Shown: one piece after another, positions 45,240-55,100 of the stretch
Numbering within the stretch: the stretch's first letter is position 1
Layout of the letters: each line of letters starts with the position of its first letter
Source of the DNA: Sphingomonas sp. CROZ-RG-20F-R02-07
GTDB taxonomy: Bacteria; Pseudomonadota; Alphaproteobacteria; Sphingomonadales; Sphingomonadaceae
Assembly: GCF_022662335.1 (NCBI RefSeq)
Contig: NZ_JAKNQJ010000005.1
Location: 1-64,000 of the forward strand
Direction: 5' to 3'
DNA: 64,000 nucleotides
Made by a program: the position numbers and the translations under genes
The notes under the pieces: generated by a model
The model's input: the letters and a program-made list of their open reading frames with translations, nothing else
What the model was told of the DNA's origin: nothing
Database searches by the model: none

Positions 45240-47668
45240 ATCACGTTCCAGATGTCATGGGCATAATCCCGGATGGTGCGATCGGAGGAGAACCAGCCGA
45301 CCCGCGCGACGTTGCGCACGGTGGCGCCGCGCCAGCCCGCGGCGTCCTGCCAGCGCGCATCGACGTCGCGCTGGGCCTGGGCATAGGCATCGAAATCGGC
45401 GGCGACCATGAACCAGTCGTGATCGCGGATCCCGTCGACCAGCCCGGCATAGCGCGCCGGATCGTCGGGCGAGAACACGCCCGAGCGGATCGCCGCCAGC
45501 GCCTGCGACAATTCGCGCGAGGCGGCGATCGCGTCGCCCGGCACATAGCCCTCGGCGCGTTTCGCCGCGACCTCGTCGGCGGTCAGGCCGAAGATCACGA
45601 TGTTCTCATGCCCGACATGATCGCGGATCTCGACATTCGCGCCGTCCAGCGTGCCGATCGTCAGTGCGCCGTTCAGCGCGAACTTCATGTTGCCGGTGCC
45701 TGATGCCTCCATCCCCGCGGTCGAGATCTGTTCGCTCAGATCGGCCGCGGGGATGATCTTCTCCGCCAGCGAGACGTTGTAATTGGGCACGAACGCCACC
45801 TTCAGCATGCCGCCCACCGCCGGATCGGCGTTGATGCGCCGCGCCACGTCGCCCGCCAGCTTGATGATGAGTTTTGCGTTATGATAGCTCGACGCCGCTT
45901 TCCCGGCGAACAGCTTCACCCGCGGCACCCAGTCGCGCTCGGGATGGCTGCGGATCTGGTCGTACAGCGCCACCGTCTCGACGATGTTGAGCAATTGCCG
46001 CTTATATTCGTGGATCCGCTTCACCTGCACGTCGAACAGCGCGTCGGGGTTCAGCCTCAGCCCCATCGTCTCTTTCAGATAGTTGGACAGCGCCACCTTG
46101 TTCGCGCGCTTCACCTCGGCGAACCGCTCGCGGAACGCCGCATCCTCGGCGAACGGCGCCAGATCGGCCAGCCGCTCCGCATCGTCGAGAAACGCATCGC
46201 CGATGGCCTCGCGGATCAGCGCGGTGAGCGCCGGATTGCACTGCTGGAGCCAGCGGCGCGGCGTGATGCCGTTGGTCTTGTTGTTGATCCGGTCCGGGTA
46301 GAGGCGGTGGAGATCGGCGAAGACGGTGCGCTTCATCAGATCGGTGTGGAGCGCCGCCACGCCGTTCACGCTGTGCGATCCGGCAAAGGCCAGGTTCGCC
46401 ATCCGCACCCGCCGCTCGCCGCCCTCGTCGATCAGGCTGATCGCGGCGATCGCCTGGTCGTCCGCGCCGCTCTTGCGCGCCTCGCGCAGCAGCTTGGCGT
46501 TCACGCCGTACACGATCTGCATGTGCCGCGGCAGCAGCCGTTCGAACAGCGGCAGCGGCCAGCTTTCCAGCGCCTCGGGCAGCAGCGTGTGGTTGGTGTA
46601 GCCGAAGGTCCGCTTCGTGATCTCCCACGCCTCGTCGAAGCCGAATTCGTGATGGTCGATCAGCAGCCGCATCAGCTCGGCGACCGACACCGCGGGATGC
46701 GTGTCGTTCATCTGGATCGCCGCCTTGTCGGGCAGCGTGCGGATGTCGCCGAAATACTGGACGTGGCGGCGGACGATGTCCTGGATCGAGGCGGACGAGA
46801 AGAAATATTCCTGCCGCAGCCGCAATTCCTGCCCCGCCGCGGTGGAGTCCGCGGGATACAGCACGCGCACCAGGCTTTCCGCGCGGTTCTGCCCGGCCAG
46901 CGCGCCGATATGGTCGCCTGCGTTGAACGCGTCGAGGCGGATCGGGTCGAACGCCCGCGCGGTCCACAGCCGCAGCGTGTTGACGCGCTTGCCGCGCCAG
47001 CCGACGACGGGCGTGTCGACCGCGATCGCCTCCACCGCTTCGGCCGGCTTCCAGTGCACCGCATCGCCGTTGGTGGCCGCCACCTCGCCGCCGAAGCCGA
47101 TGAAATACGCGCTCTCGCGCCGTTCGAACTCCCAGGGGTTGCCGTAAGCGAGCCAGGTTTCGGGCAGTTCGACCTGCCAGCCATCGTCCAGCCGCTGGCG
47201 GAACATACCGTTCACATAGCGGATGCCATAGCCGTACGCGGGCAGATCGAGGCTCGCGAGGCTTTCCATGAAGCACGCCGCCAGCCGTCCCAGCCCGCCA
47301 TTGCCGAGCGCGGCGTCGGGCTCGATCTCCTCGAGCTGCGCCAGATCGACACCCAATGTGGCGAGTGCGCGCGCGACATCGGCGTTGCGGCCCAGATTCG
47401 AGATCGCGTCGCGCAGCAGCCGGCCGATCAGGAATTCGAGGCTCAGATAATAGACCCGCTTGGCGCCCGCGGCATGCGCTGCCTTGGTCGATGCCATCCA
47501 GCGTTCGATGATGTCGTTGCGCACCGTCAGGATCGTCGCCGCCAGCCAGTCGTGCGGCCGCGCCGCCTGCGCATCCTTGCCGATCCGGTGGACGAGCGTG
47601 TCGAGGATCGTGTCGGCAAGGCGCTCGCGCGCGGGAGAGGCGGCGTCAGAAGCGGAGGGGGCGGGCAT
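45236..47668 (-). CDS. glgP: Glycogen phosphorylase
   Basis: The product has 810 residues from the ATG at 47668. The frame continues upstream, but residues before this start are unlike the family. It has YYLSLEFLIGRLL, NGGLGRLAACFMESLASL, AGSHSVNGVAALHTDLMK and the pyridoxal-phosphate lysine motif MEASGTGNMKFALNGALTIG. It releases glucose 1-phosphate from glycogen ends. As first gene of glgP-glgB-glgC-glgA-pgm-glgX-dctA it puts breakdown and synthesis under one promoter. Confidence 0.95.
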   Translation of the reverse strand: MPAPSASDAASPARERLADTILDTLVHRIGKDAQAARPHDWLAATILTVRNDIIERWMASTKAAHAAGAKRVYYLSLEFLIGRLLRDAISNLGRNADVARALATLGVDLAQLEEIEPDAALGNGGLGRLAACFMESLASLDLPAYGYGIRYVNGMFRQRLDDGWQVELPETWLAYGNPWEFERRESAYFIGFGGEVAATNGDAVHWKPAEAVEAIAVDTPVVGWRGKRVNTLRLWTARAFDPIRLDAFNAGDHIGALAGQNRAESLVRVLYPADSTAAGQELRLRQEYFFSSASIQDIVRRHVQYFGDIRTLPDKAAIQMNDTHPAVSVAELMRLLIDHHEFGFDEAWEITKRTFGYTNHTLLPEALESWPLPLFERLLPRHMQIVYGVNAKLLREARKSGADDQAIAAISLIDEGGERRVRMANLAFAGSHSVNGVAALHTDLMKRTVFADLHRLYPDRINNKTNGITPRRWLQQCNPALTALIREAIGDAFLDDAERLADLAPFAEDAAFRERFAEVKRANKVALSNYLKETMGLRLNPDALFDVQVKRIHEYKRQLLNIVETVALYDQIRSHPERDWVPRVKLFAGKAASSYHNAKLIIKLAGDVARRINADPAVGGMLKVAFVPNYNVSLAEKIIPAADLSEQISTAGMEASGTGNMKFALNGALTIGTLDGANVEIRDHVGHENIVIFGLTADEVAAKRAEGYVPGDAIAASRELSQALAAIRSGVFSPDDPARYAGLVDGIRDHDWFMVAADFDAYAQAQRDVDARWQDAAGWRGATVRNVARVGWFSSDRTIRDYAHDIWNVM

Positions 47669-47830
47669 GGCGGTCAAGGCGGCATCCGGATCGTGGACGG
47701 AAGATGCCACCCTAGTCCCGTTCCCGGACTTGTCGATCCGTGTTCCGGCGCTTCGCATCCGATTCCGCGCGTGTCTCGGGGGCAGTGGACGGGGCGGTCG
47801 GTTCGCGCGAAGTCACGATGAAGAAGGCGG

Positions 47831-47950
47831 TTCACGCGGCGGCGCGGAGGGATGGGCTCCGGCCGCGATGTCAGCGCTTCATCATCGGTGGGTAAGGATA
47901 AGAGCGCTGCCGCGCTCGAACCATCTCCGCGCCTCCGCGCCGCCGCGTGA
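47831..47950. repeat. Inverted repeat upstream of glgP
   Basis: TCACGCGGCGGCGCGGAGG at 47832-47850 is exactly inverted at 47932-47950 with 81 bases between. It lies in the 340-base gene-free stretch between the glgP start and the end of the NRAMP gene. The rest of this stretch (47669-48008) shows no ORF with coding character and no RNA gene that I can recognise. It probably also holds the glgP promoter, which I cannot place. Confidence 0.75.
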
Positions 47951-48008
47951 CCCCCTTTGGCGCGGCACGAACGGTGTGAAAGACGGAACCAACTCACGCC
48001 GTTCCGGC

Positions 48009-49343
48009 CTAGATCATCCCCCACAACAGGGTGCCGTTCAGGCCGACGATCAGCGCGCTCACCGCCCAGGCGACCGCCTGCAGCCAGCGCGGGTTGGCGA
48101 ACGGGCCCATCACCGCCTTGCGGCCGGTGAAGATCACCAGGGGGATCACCGCGAACGGCAGTTGCAGGCTCAGCACCACCTGGCTCAGCACCAGCAGCTT
48201 CGTCGCGCCCGCATCGCCGCTGGCCGCCACCACGAACACCGCGGGCACGATCGCCAGCAGCCGGGTGACGAGCCGCCGCGCCCAGGGCGGAATGCGCAGA
48301 TGGAGGAACCCCTCCATCACGATCTGCCCCGCGAGCGTTCCCGTGACGGTCGAATTCTGCCCCGCCGCCAGCAGCGCGACCGCGAAGACCACGCTGGCCG
48401 CGCCCGCGCCGAGCAGGGGGGCGAGCAGCCGGTACGCCTCGTCGATCTCGGTCACGCCGCTATGGCCGCCGCCGTGAAAGGCCGCCGCGGCCAGCACCAG
48501 GATCGCGGCGTTGATGAAGAAGGCGAAGCCGAGCGCCGTCGTGCTGTCGATCGTGGCGAGGCGGATCGCCTGGCGCTTGCCGGCATCGTCTTCGGCAAAG
48601 GCGCGGGTCTGCACGATCGAGGAATGGAGATAGAGATTGTGCGGCATCACGGTCGCGCCGAGGATGCCGATCGCCAGATACAGCATCGCCGGATCGCGCA
48701 CGATCGCCGCGCGGGGCCACAACCCCGCGGCGGCGGCGCCCCAATCGGGCCGCGCGAGCACCAATTCGAACGCGAAACAGCCCGCGATCACGACGAGCAG
48801 TGCCACCACGAACGCCTCCAGCCGGCGAAATCCCTTGTTCTGGAGCGCGAGGATCAGCAGCACGTCGAACGCGGTGACGCACACGCCCCACAGCAGCGGC
48901 AGCCCGAAGAGCAGCTTCAGCGCGATCGCGGTGCCGAGCACTTCGGCCAGATCGCACGCGACGATCGCGATTTCGCATACCAGCCACAGCGCGACGGAGA
49001 CGGCGCGGGGGTAATGCTCGCGGCACGCCTGCGCCAGATCGCGGCCGCTGGCGATGCCGAGCCGCGCCGACAGCGCCTGGAGCAGCATCGCCATCAGGTT
49101 CGACAGCAGCACCACCGACAGCAGCGCATAGCCATAGGCGGAGCCGCCGGCGATGTCGGTCGCCCAGTTGCCCGGATCCATATAGCCGACCGCGATCAGA
49201 TAGCCGGGCCCCGCAAACGCCAGCAGCCGTCGCCAGAACGGCCCGCCCACCGGCACCGCGACGCTGCGGTGGCTGCCCGACAGCGACGCGCCGGACGGAT
49301 CGGTGCGCGCACGCGTCGCGGCGGGGGGATCGAGGGGCGGCAT
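48009..49343 (-). CDS. NRAMP-family Mn2+/Fe2+ transporter, MntH-like
   Basis: The product has 444 residues and about 11 membrane helices. The metal-binding motifs of the two broken helices are present: [15 protein letters not shown] in helix 1 and [16 protein letters not shown] in helix 6. [21 protein letters not shown] is the conserved transport segment. NRAMP proteins import divalent metal with protons. ATG 49343 (MPPLDPPA) was chosen because residues encoded further upstream are arginine-rich shadow sequence. Confidence 0.92.
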   Translation of the reverse strand: MPPLDPPAATRARTDPSGASLSGSHRSVAVPVGGPFWRRLLAFAGPGYLIAVGYMDPGNWATDIAGGSAYGYALLSVVLLSNLMAMLLQALSARLGIASGRDLAQACREHYPRAVSVALWLVCEIAIVACDLAEVLGTAIALKLLFGLPLLWGVCVTAFDVLLILALQNKGFRRLEAFVVALLVVIAGCFAFELVLARPDWGAAAAGLWPRAAIVRDPAMLYLAIGILGATVMPHNLYLHSSIVQTRAFAEDDAGKRQAIRLATIDSTTALGFAFFINAAILVLAAAAFHGGGHSGVTEIDEAYRLLAPLLGAGAASVVFAVALLAAGQNSTVTGTLAGQIVMEGFLHLRIPPWARRLVTRLLAIVPAVFVVAASGDAGATKLLVLSQVVLSLQLPFAVIPLVIFTGRKAVMGPFANPRWLQAVAWAVSALIVGLNGTLLWGMI

Positions 49344-49521
49344 TGCGCGGCGCCTTGCACGGATTGGGCCGCGCCCACAACGACATCGGCGTCGATGCGG
49401 GCTTTCGCGGGCGACAGGATCGGGTAGAGGGCGCGGAACCCGAAAGGCAACCGGGCCGTCCACCCCGCGTTCAGCCCGGGGCCGCCATCAGGCCGTTCAC
49501 CGACACCGACAAAGGATCGAT

Positions 49522-49962
49522 ATGCGTTTCCGTTCCCCAGCGCTGCCCCCGATCGTCGCCGGCATGTTCACGGCCGCCGCGCTCGCCGTCGGCGGGCCCG
49601 CCGCCGCCGCGGTGCCCATCGTCGGCCATTGGCTGACCGAGGACGGCAATGCCGTGATCGCGGTCGCGCCATGCGGGCGGGTGCTGTGCGGCCATGTCGA
49701 ACGCGTCGTGAAATCGCCGCCGGGGGCCGCCAAGACCGATTCGCACAACCCCGATCCGGCGCTGCGCGGCCGCCCGATCGTCGGCGTGCCGATCCTCACC
49801 GAATTCACCGACGCCGGCGCCGACTGGCGCGGCCGCATCTACAATCCCGAGGACGGCCGGACCTACAAGTCGATCGTCACGCACGAGACGAACGGCACGC
49901 TGAAGGTGAAGGGCTGCATCTCCTTCTTCTGCCGCGCCCAGACCTGGAGCCCGGCGAAGTAG
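49522..49962 (+). CDS. DUF2147 secreted protein
   Basis: The product has 146 residues with a signal peptide (SPALPPIVAGMFTAAALAVG, cleavage near AAA-VP). The body (IVGHWLTEDGNAVIAVAPCG, LCGHVERV, GRIYNPEDGRTYKSIV, GCISFFCRAQTW) matches the DUF2147 lipocalin-like family of small exported proteins of unknown function. Four Cys may form disulfides. AAGGA lies 6 bases before the ATG. The 178 bases separating it from the divergent transporter gene show no clear motif. Confidence 0.88.
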   Translation: MRFRSPALPPIVAGMFTAAALAVGGPAAAAVPIVGHWLTEDGNAVIAVAPCGRVLCGHVERVVKSPPGAAKTDSHNPDPALRGRPIVGVPILTEFTDAGADWRGRIYNPEDGRTYKSIVTHETNGTLKVKGCISFFCRAQTWSPAK

Positions 49963-49998
49963 GAGACGCCGGGCCGCGCACTCCGGTGGTCCTGGGTT

Positions 49999-50628
49999 TC
50001 ACACCGGCGCGGCATCCGCGCCGGCGCCGTAATGGTGCCAGGTGAAGATCGCCGCCGCGCCGCGGTGGGGGCGCCAGGCTTCGGCGAGGTCGCGCGTCAG
50101 CCGTTCGCTCGGGCGGGTCGCGTGGCCGAGGATGCGGCCCACCTCGATCTGCACCGCCAGGTCGCCCGCGGGCCAGATGTCGGGGCGTCCTTCGGCGAAG
50201 AGCAGATACACCTCCGCCGACCAGCGCCCGATGCCCTTCACCGCGACCAGGGCGGCGATCGCCGCCTCGTCGTCGTCCGGCAGCCGGGCGAGATCGAGCC
50301 GTCCGCTCGTCACCTCGTCGGCCAGGCTGCGCGCATAGGACGCCTTTTGCCGCGACAGGCCGGCGGCGCGCAGCGTCTCGTCGTCGGCGCGCGCGATCGC
50401 GGCGGGATCAGTCGCGCCGCCGACGCCCGCGTCGAGCCGACGCCACACCGCGTCGGCCGAGGCGACGCTCACCTGCTGCCCGACGATCGTGCGCAGCAGC
50501 GTGGCATAGCCGCGCTCGCGGATCCGCGGCGCGGGATAGCCCACGCGCGCGACGGCCGCGGCGAAGGCGGGCTCGATCGCACCGAGCGAATCGAGGCCGG
50601 CGCGAAGCTGCTGCGCGTTCAGGCCCAT
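49999..50628 (-). CDS. AlkA-type DNA-3-methyladenine glycosylase
   Basis: The product has 209 residues in the HhH-GPD superfamily. TLLRTIVGQQVSVASADAVW (about 43-62) is the AlkA N-domain motif, VKGIGRWSAEVYLLFAEGRP (from about 130) is the helix-hairpin-helix, and D156 in WPAGDLAVQ is the expected catalytic aspartate. It excises alkylated purines. There is no Cys cluster, so it lacks an iron-sulfur centre. The start ATG 50628 is the first that gives a family-like N-terminus. Confidence 0.9.
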   Translation of the reverse strand: MGLNAQQLRAGLDSLGAIEPAFAAAVARVGYPAPRIRERGYATLLRTIVGQQVSVASADAVWRRLDAGVGGATDPAAIARADDETLRAAGLSRQKASYARSLADEVTSGRLDLARLPDDDEAAIAALVAVKGIGRWSAEVYLLFAEGRPDIWPAGDLAVQIEVGRILGHATRPSERLTRDLAEAWRPHRGAAAIFTWHHYGAGADAAPV

Positions 50629-50635
50629 CGCGCTC

Positions 50636-50686
50636 GATCCCCGATCGCCCGATCCCCAATCGCTTGATCCCCAATCGCTTGATCCT
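50636..50686. repeat. 15-bp tandem repeat between alkA-like gene and ferredoxin
   Basis: Three 15-base units (GATCCCCGATCGCCC, then GATCCCCAATCGCTT twice at 50651-50665 and 50666-50680) plus a partial fourth unit lie directly upstream of the glycosylase start, in the shared gap with the divergent ferredoxin gene. Units two and three are identical. The period is a multiple of three, and read on the minus strand it would encode Gly-Ser-Ser-Asp-Trp units, but there is no start for that frame near the gene. Confidence 0.85.
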
Positions 50687-50733
50687 GGGCCGGCGGCGCG
50701 GCATGGCCGGGGGAGAGTTTCACGGAGACCGTC

Positions 50734-51051
50734 ATGCCGCAGCTTACCGTCATCACCCGCGAAGGGGAAGAACGCACCCTCGACGGCGAGGCCGGCCTGT
50801 CGGTGATGGAGGTGATCCGCGAGGGTGGCATCGACGAGCTGCTCGCGCTGTGCGGTGGCAATTGCAGTTGCGCCACCTGCCACGTCCATGTCGATCCGGC
50901 CTGGCTCGATCGCCTGCCCGCGATGGGCCCGGACGAGGACGACCTGCTCGATTCGGTCGACGACCGCGACGCCACGTCGCGGCTGTCGTGCCAGATCCCG
51001 TTCGAGGATTCGCTCGGCGGCCTGATCGTCACGATCGCCGCCGAGGAATAG
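50734..51051 (+). CDS. 2Fe-2S ferredoxin
   Basis: The product has 105 residues. Cluster ligands are C40, C46 and C49 in [16 protein letters not shown] and C86 in SRLSCQIPF, the adrenodoxin-type spacing (CX5CX2C, then a distant C). C44 is an additional Cys. Adrenodoxin-type ferredoxins pass electrons to cytochromes P450, Rieske oxygenases or Fe-S assembly factors, and none of these is adjacent. A purine-rich site (ACGGAGACC) precedes the ATG. Confidence 0.94.
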   Translation: MPQLTVITREGEERTLDGEAGLSVMEVIREGGIDELLALCGGNCSCATCHVHVDPAWLDRLPAMGPDEDDLLDSVDDRDATSRLSCQIPFEDSLGGLIVTIAAEE

Positions 51052-51052
51052 C

Positions 51053-51805
51053 TCAACCGCGCGCCGCGACCGCGTAGAGCGCGACCGCGGCCGCGTTCGA
51101 CACGTTGAGGCTCTCGACCGCATCGGTGATCGGCAGCTTGGCCAGCTCGTCGCAATGCGTCTCGGTGTTCTGGCGCATGCCCTCGCCCTCGGCGCCGAGC
51201 ACGATGGCGATGCGCTGCGTGCCCATCACCTGCGCGAGCGTCTGCGACGCATGGCCGGTGAGGCCGATCCGCCAGAAGCCGGCCGCCGCGATCTCCTCCA
51301 GCGCGCGCGCCAGATTGACCACGCGGACCCAGGGCACCGTTTCCAGCGCGCCGCTCGCCGCGCGCGCGACCGTGCCCGATTCGGGCGGCGCGTGCCGGTC
51401 CTGCGTCACGATGCCGAGCGCGCCGAACGCCGCCGCCGAACGCAGGATCGCGCCGACATTGTGCGGATCGGTCACTTGATCGAGCACCACGAGCGGGCGC
51501 TGGTCGTGCGCACCCTGCTGGAGCAAATCGCCCAGATACAGGTCCTCGAGCGGATCCACCTCGGCCACCAGCCCCTGGTGCGGCGCATCGGAGGGCACGA
51601 GCCGGCCGAGATCGGCGACGTCGGCGAAGGTGACGGGGATGGTGGACGGGATGCTGATACCCAGCGCCGCCATCGCCTCGTGCGTCGCCCAGAGCTTGCG
51701 CACCACGCGTTCGGGATTGGCGAGCGCAGCGGTGACGGCGTGCCGCCCCCAGAAACGGGGACGGCCGCCGGGGGCCTGGCTCGGGCGGTGGCCGCGGCGT
51801 GCCAT
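51053..51805 (-). CDS. rlmB: TrmH/RlmB-family 23S rRNA 2'-O-methyltransferase
   Basis: The product has 250 residues: a basic N-terminus (MARRGHRPSQAPGGRPRFWG), an L30e-like substrate domain with WGRHAVTAAL at its start, and a SPOUT methyltransferase domain with the three family motifs LDQVTDPHNVGAILRSAAAF, IVLGAEGEGMR and ESLNVSNAAAVALY. RlmB methylates G2251 of 23S rRNA in E. coli. The group also holds tRNA enzymes, so the exact target is inferred. The start at 51805 is family-like. The stop converges on the ferredoxin stop with one base between. Confidence 0.88.
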   Translation of the reverse strand: MARRGHRPSQAPGGRPRFWGRHAVTAALANPERVVRKLWATHEAMAALGISIPSTIPVTFADVADLGRLVPSDAPHQGLVAEVDPLEDLYLGDLLQQGAHDQRPLVVLDQVTDPHNVGAILRSAAAFGALGIVTQDRHAPPESGTVARAASGALETVPWVRVVNLARALEEIAAAGFWRIGLTGHASQTLAQVMGTQRIAIVLGAEGEGMRQNTETHCDELAKLPITDAVESLNVSNAAAVALYAVAARG

Positions 51806-51952
51806 CAGCGGGCCCCGCGCGGCGAGAAGGAGAGATATGCCATGGCCGCTTCCGCTAGAAGCCGCACGGGCGCGGCGCAACCCGCGGTTCTCGCGTTGAC
51901 AGGGGGCGAGGCGCACGGCATGGAGCCGCCTCGCTCGAAAAAGCGGCCCAAT

Positions 51953-52039
51953 GGACAGGTGGCCGAGTGGTTAAAGGCAGCAGACTGTAAATCTGCCCGT
52001 GCAAGCGTACGCTGGTTCGAATCCAGCCCTGTCCACCAC
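51953..52039 (+). tRNA. tRNA-Tyr (anticodon GTA)
   Basis: A class II tRNA of 87 bases including encoded CCA. The acceptor stem GGACAGG pairs with CCTGTCC (52029-52035), then A and CCA. The anticodon stem GCAGA/TCTGC holds CTGTAAA with anticodon GTA at 51987-51989. A long variable arm (CCGTGCAAGCGTACG region) and a T arm with GGTTCGAATCC complete it. It stands alone between rlmB and a histidine kinase. The bases at 51806-51952 show nothing else. Confidence 0.97.
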
Positions 52040-52107
52040 CGTCCGGGCAAAGTTCCGGGCAAGGTCATGGCGTTGACACGCCGTGCGGCGGGGGCCATTC
52101 CGCGGGA

Positions 52108-55100
52108 ATGGCGCTCCGTCTTCCCCGCATGCTGTCGCTGACGCCGGAACTCGACGCGTTTCTCGCGGCGCGGATCGCCGCCGGCGATTATGCCGATGCC
52201 GGCGAGGGCGTTCGTGCGGCGCTAACGCTACTGCGCGATCACGCGGCCGAAGGTGCGACGATGGCCTGGCTGGTCGGCGGCGGCGAATGCGGCGCGCTGA
52301 TCCGGGCGCGCGACTGGAGCGCGACGTCGCTCGGCGGCCCGGCCGGGTGGCCGGCCGCGTTGCGCACCACCCTGGCGAACGTCGTCAATTCGCCCGTCGC
52401 CAAGGTGCTGATGTGGGGCCCGGAGCATGTCATGCTCTACAACGACGCCTATCGCGCGATAGCGGGCGATCGGCATCCCGAAGCATTCGGCCGCCCCGTC
52501 CACATCGCTTTTCCCGAAGTGTGGGACTGGAACCGCAAGGTGCTTGCCGCGGCACGGGGCGGCGAGGTGGTCGCGCACCGTGACCAGCCGATCCTGTTCC
52601 ACCGGCCCGACGGGCCAGAGACGCTGGTGCTCGATCTGTTCTACACGCCCGTCTATGGCGCGATGGGGCAGGTCGAAGGCGTGCTGTGCACGATGGTCGA
52701 CAACAGCCAGCGGGCCGCGCTCGAGGCGCGGCTGGCGGCGAGCGAGGCCGAGCTGCGGCGCGTCACCGATGCGGTGCCCATGCTCGTTTCCTATGTCGAC
52801 AGCGATTTCGTCTATCGCTTCGCCAACGAGCGCTACCGCGACTGGGTGGGCACCCCGCCCGAGGCAATGATCGGGCGCCACGTCGGCGATGCGCTCGGCG
52901 AAGCCTTTTTCGAGGATCGCCGCGAATCGCTCGTCCGCGCCCTGGCCGGGGAAGCCTTTTCGGCCGAGACGATGGTCACGCACTGCGATGGCGTGCGGCG
53001 GCACATGGAGATCCGCTACGTTCCGCATGTCGCGGCGGACGGATCGGTGCCGGGCGTCTATGTCCTCGGCATCGATATCGAGGAGCGGGCGCAGCGCGAG
53101 GCGGAACTGGGCATCAGCAACGGCCGGTTCCGCACCGCGATGGATGCCGTCCACGGCGTGCTGTGGACCAACACGGCGGACGGGCGGATGCGCGGCGAGC
53201 AGCCCGGCTGGACCGCGCTGAGCGGACAGACCGAAGACGCGTATCGGGATTATGGCTGGACGGCGGCGATCCATCCCGACGATGTCGCCCCCACGATCGC
53301 GGCATGGCAGGCCGCGGTGGCGGCGCGGGCGATGTTCGTGTTCGAGCACCGCGTCCGCCGGCATTGCGGGGCGTGGCGCCGCTTCGCCGTCCGAGCGCTG
53401 CCGATCCTCGATTCCGAGGGGACGATCCAGGAATGGGTCGGCGTCCACACCGACATCACCCACCAGCGCGCGGCCGAGGCGGCGCTGCGCGATCAGGCGG
53501 AAACGCTGTCGCGGCAAGTGCATCATCGCCAGCGTGCCGAGGATCAGCTCCGCCAGTTGAACGATACGCTGGAGGCGCGCGTGATCGCCGAGATCGACGA
53601 GCGCCGGCAGGCGGAAGCCAAACTGGCGCAGAGCCAGAAGATGGAGACCGTCGGCAAGCTGACCGGCGGCGTCGCGCATGATTTCAACAATCTGCTCCAG
53701 GTCGTCTCCGGCAATCTCCAGCTGCTCGCCAAGGATATCGCCGGCAACGATCGTGCCGAGCGCCGCGTCGCCAGCGCGATGGCCGGGGTGGCGCGCGGAT
53801 CGAAACTGGCGGCGCAACTGCTGGCGTTCGGCCGCCGTCAGGCGCTCGAGCCGAAGGTCGTCAACGTCACCCGCTTCGTGCGCGACATGGACGACATCCT
53901 GCGCCGCGCGATCGGAGAGGGGATCGAGATCGAGACGATCGTCGGCGGCGGGCTGTGGAACACCTTCATCGATCCCGCGCATTTCGAGAATGCGCTGCTG
54001 AACCTGGCGATCAACGCGCGCGATGCGATGGAAGGGCAGGGGCGGCTGACGATCGAACTCGGCAATGCGAGCCTCGACGATGCCTATGCCGCGTCGCATG
54101 ACGAGGTGACGGCCGGGCAATATGTGCTGCTCGCCGTGTCGGACACCGGCAGCGGCATGGCCGCCGACGTGATCGACAAGGTCTTCGAACCCTTTTTCTC
54201 GACCAAGAGCGAGGGCAAGGGGTCGGGGCTGGGCCTCTCGATGGTCTATGGCTTCGTCAAACAGTCGGGCGGCCATGTGAAGATCTATTCCGAATTGGAT
54301 GAAGGCACCACGATCCGGCTCTATCTGCCGCGTGCGATGGCGGCCGAGGACGTCGAGGTCACCACCGAACTGGGTCCCGTGACCGGGGGCACCGAAACCG
54401 TGCTGGTCGTCGAGGACGATGCGGAGGTGCGCGCGACGGTGGTCGAGATGCTCGGCGATCTGGGCTACCGGGTGCTGAAGGCGGTCGATGCCGGAAGCGC
54501 GCTGAGCGTGGTCGAAAGCGGCATCCCGATCGACATGCTCTTCACCGACGTGGTGATGCCGGGCACGCTGAAGAGCCCCGAACTGGCCCGCAAGGCGCGC
54601 GAGCGTCTGCCCAATCTAGCCGTGCTTTTCACCTCGGGCTACACCGAGAATTCGATCGTCCATGGCGGCAAGCTCGATGCCGGCGTCGAGCTCCTCTCCA
54701 AACCCTATACGCGCGAGGCGCTCGCGCGCAAATTCCGCCATGTGCTCGCCAATCAGGCGCAGCGCGCGGTGCAGCGGCGCCCGGAGCCGCCGGTCGTGGC
54801 GCCGTCCGGCGGCCGGAGCACGATCCTGCTGGTCGAGGACGATGCGCTGATCCGTGCGAACACCGCCGAGATGCTGCAGGAGGACGGCTTCGTCGTGATC
54901 GACGCGGCCAGCGCGGAGGAGGCGATGACCGCGCTCCAGACGGTGCCGATCGACGCGCTCGTCACCGACGTGAACCTGCCGGGGATTTCGGGACCGGACT
55001 TCGCGCGCACCGCGCGGACGCTGCGTCCCGGCATCGGCGTCGTCTTCGCGAGCGGCGACGTGGCGGCCGCGACGTCGGAAACGGACGCGGTGATGCTCGC

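Noticed and set aside
43086..45266. 726-codon frame antisense to glgB
   Set aside because: Composition typical of antisense shadows in high-GC DNA; glgB accounts for the region completely.
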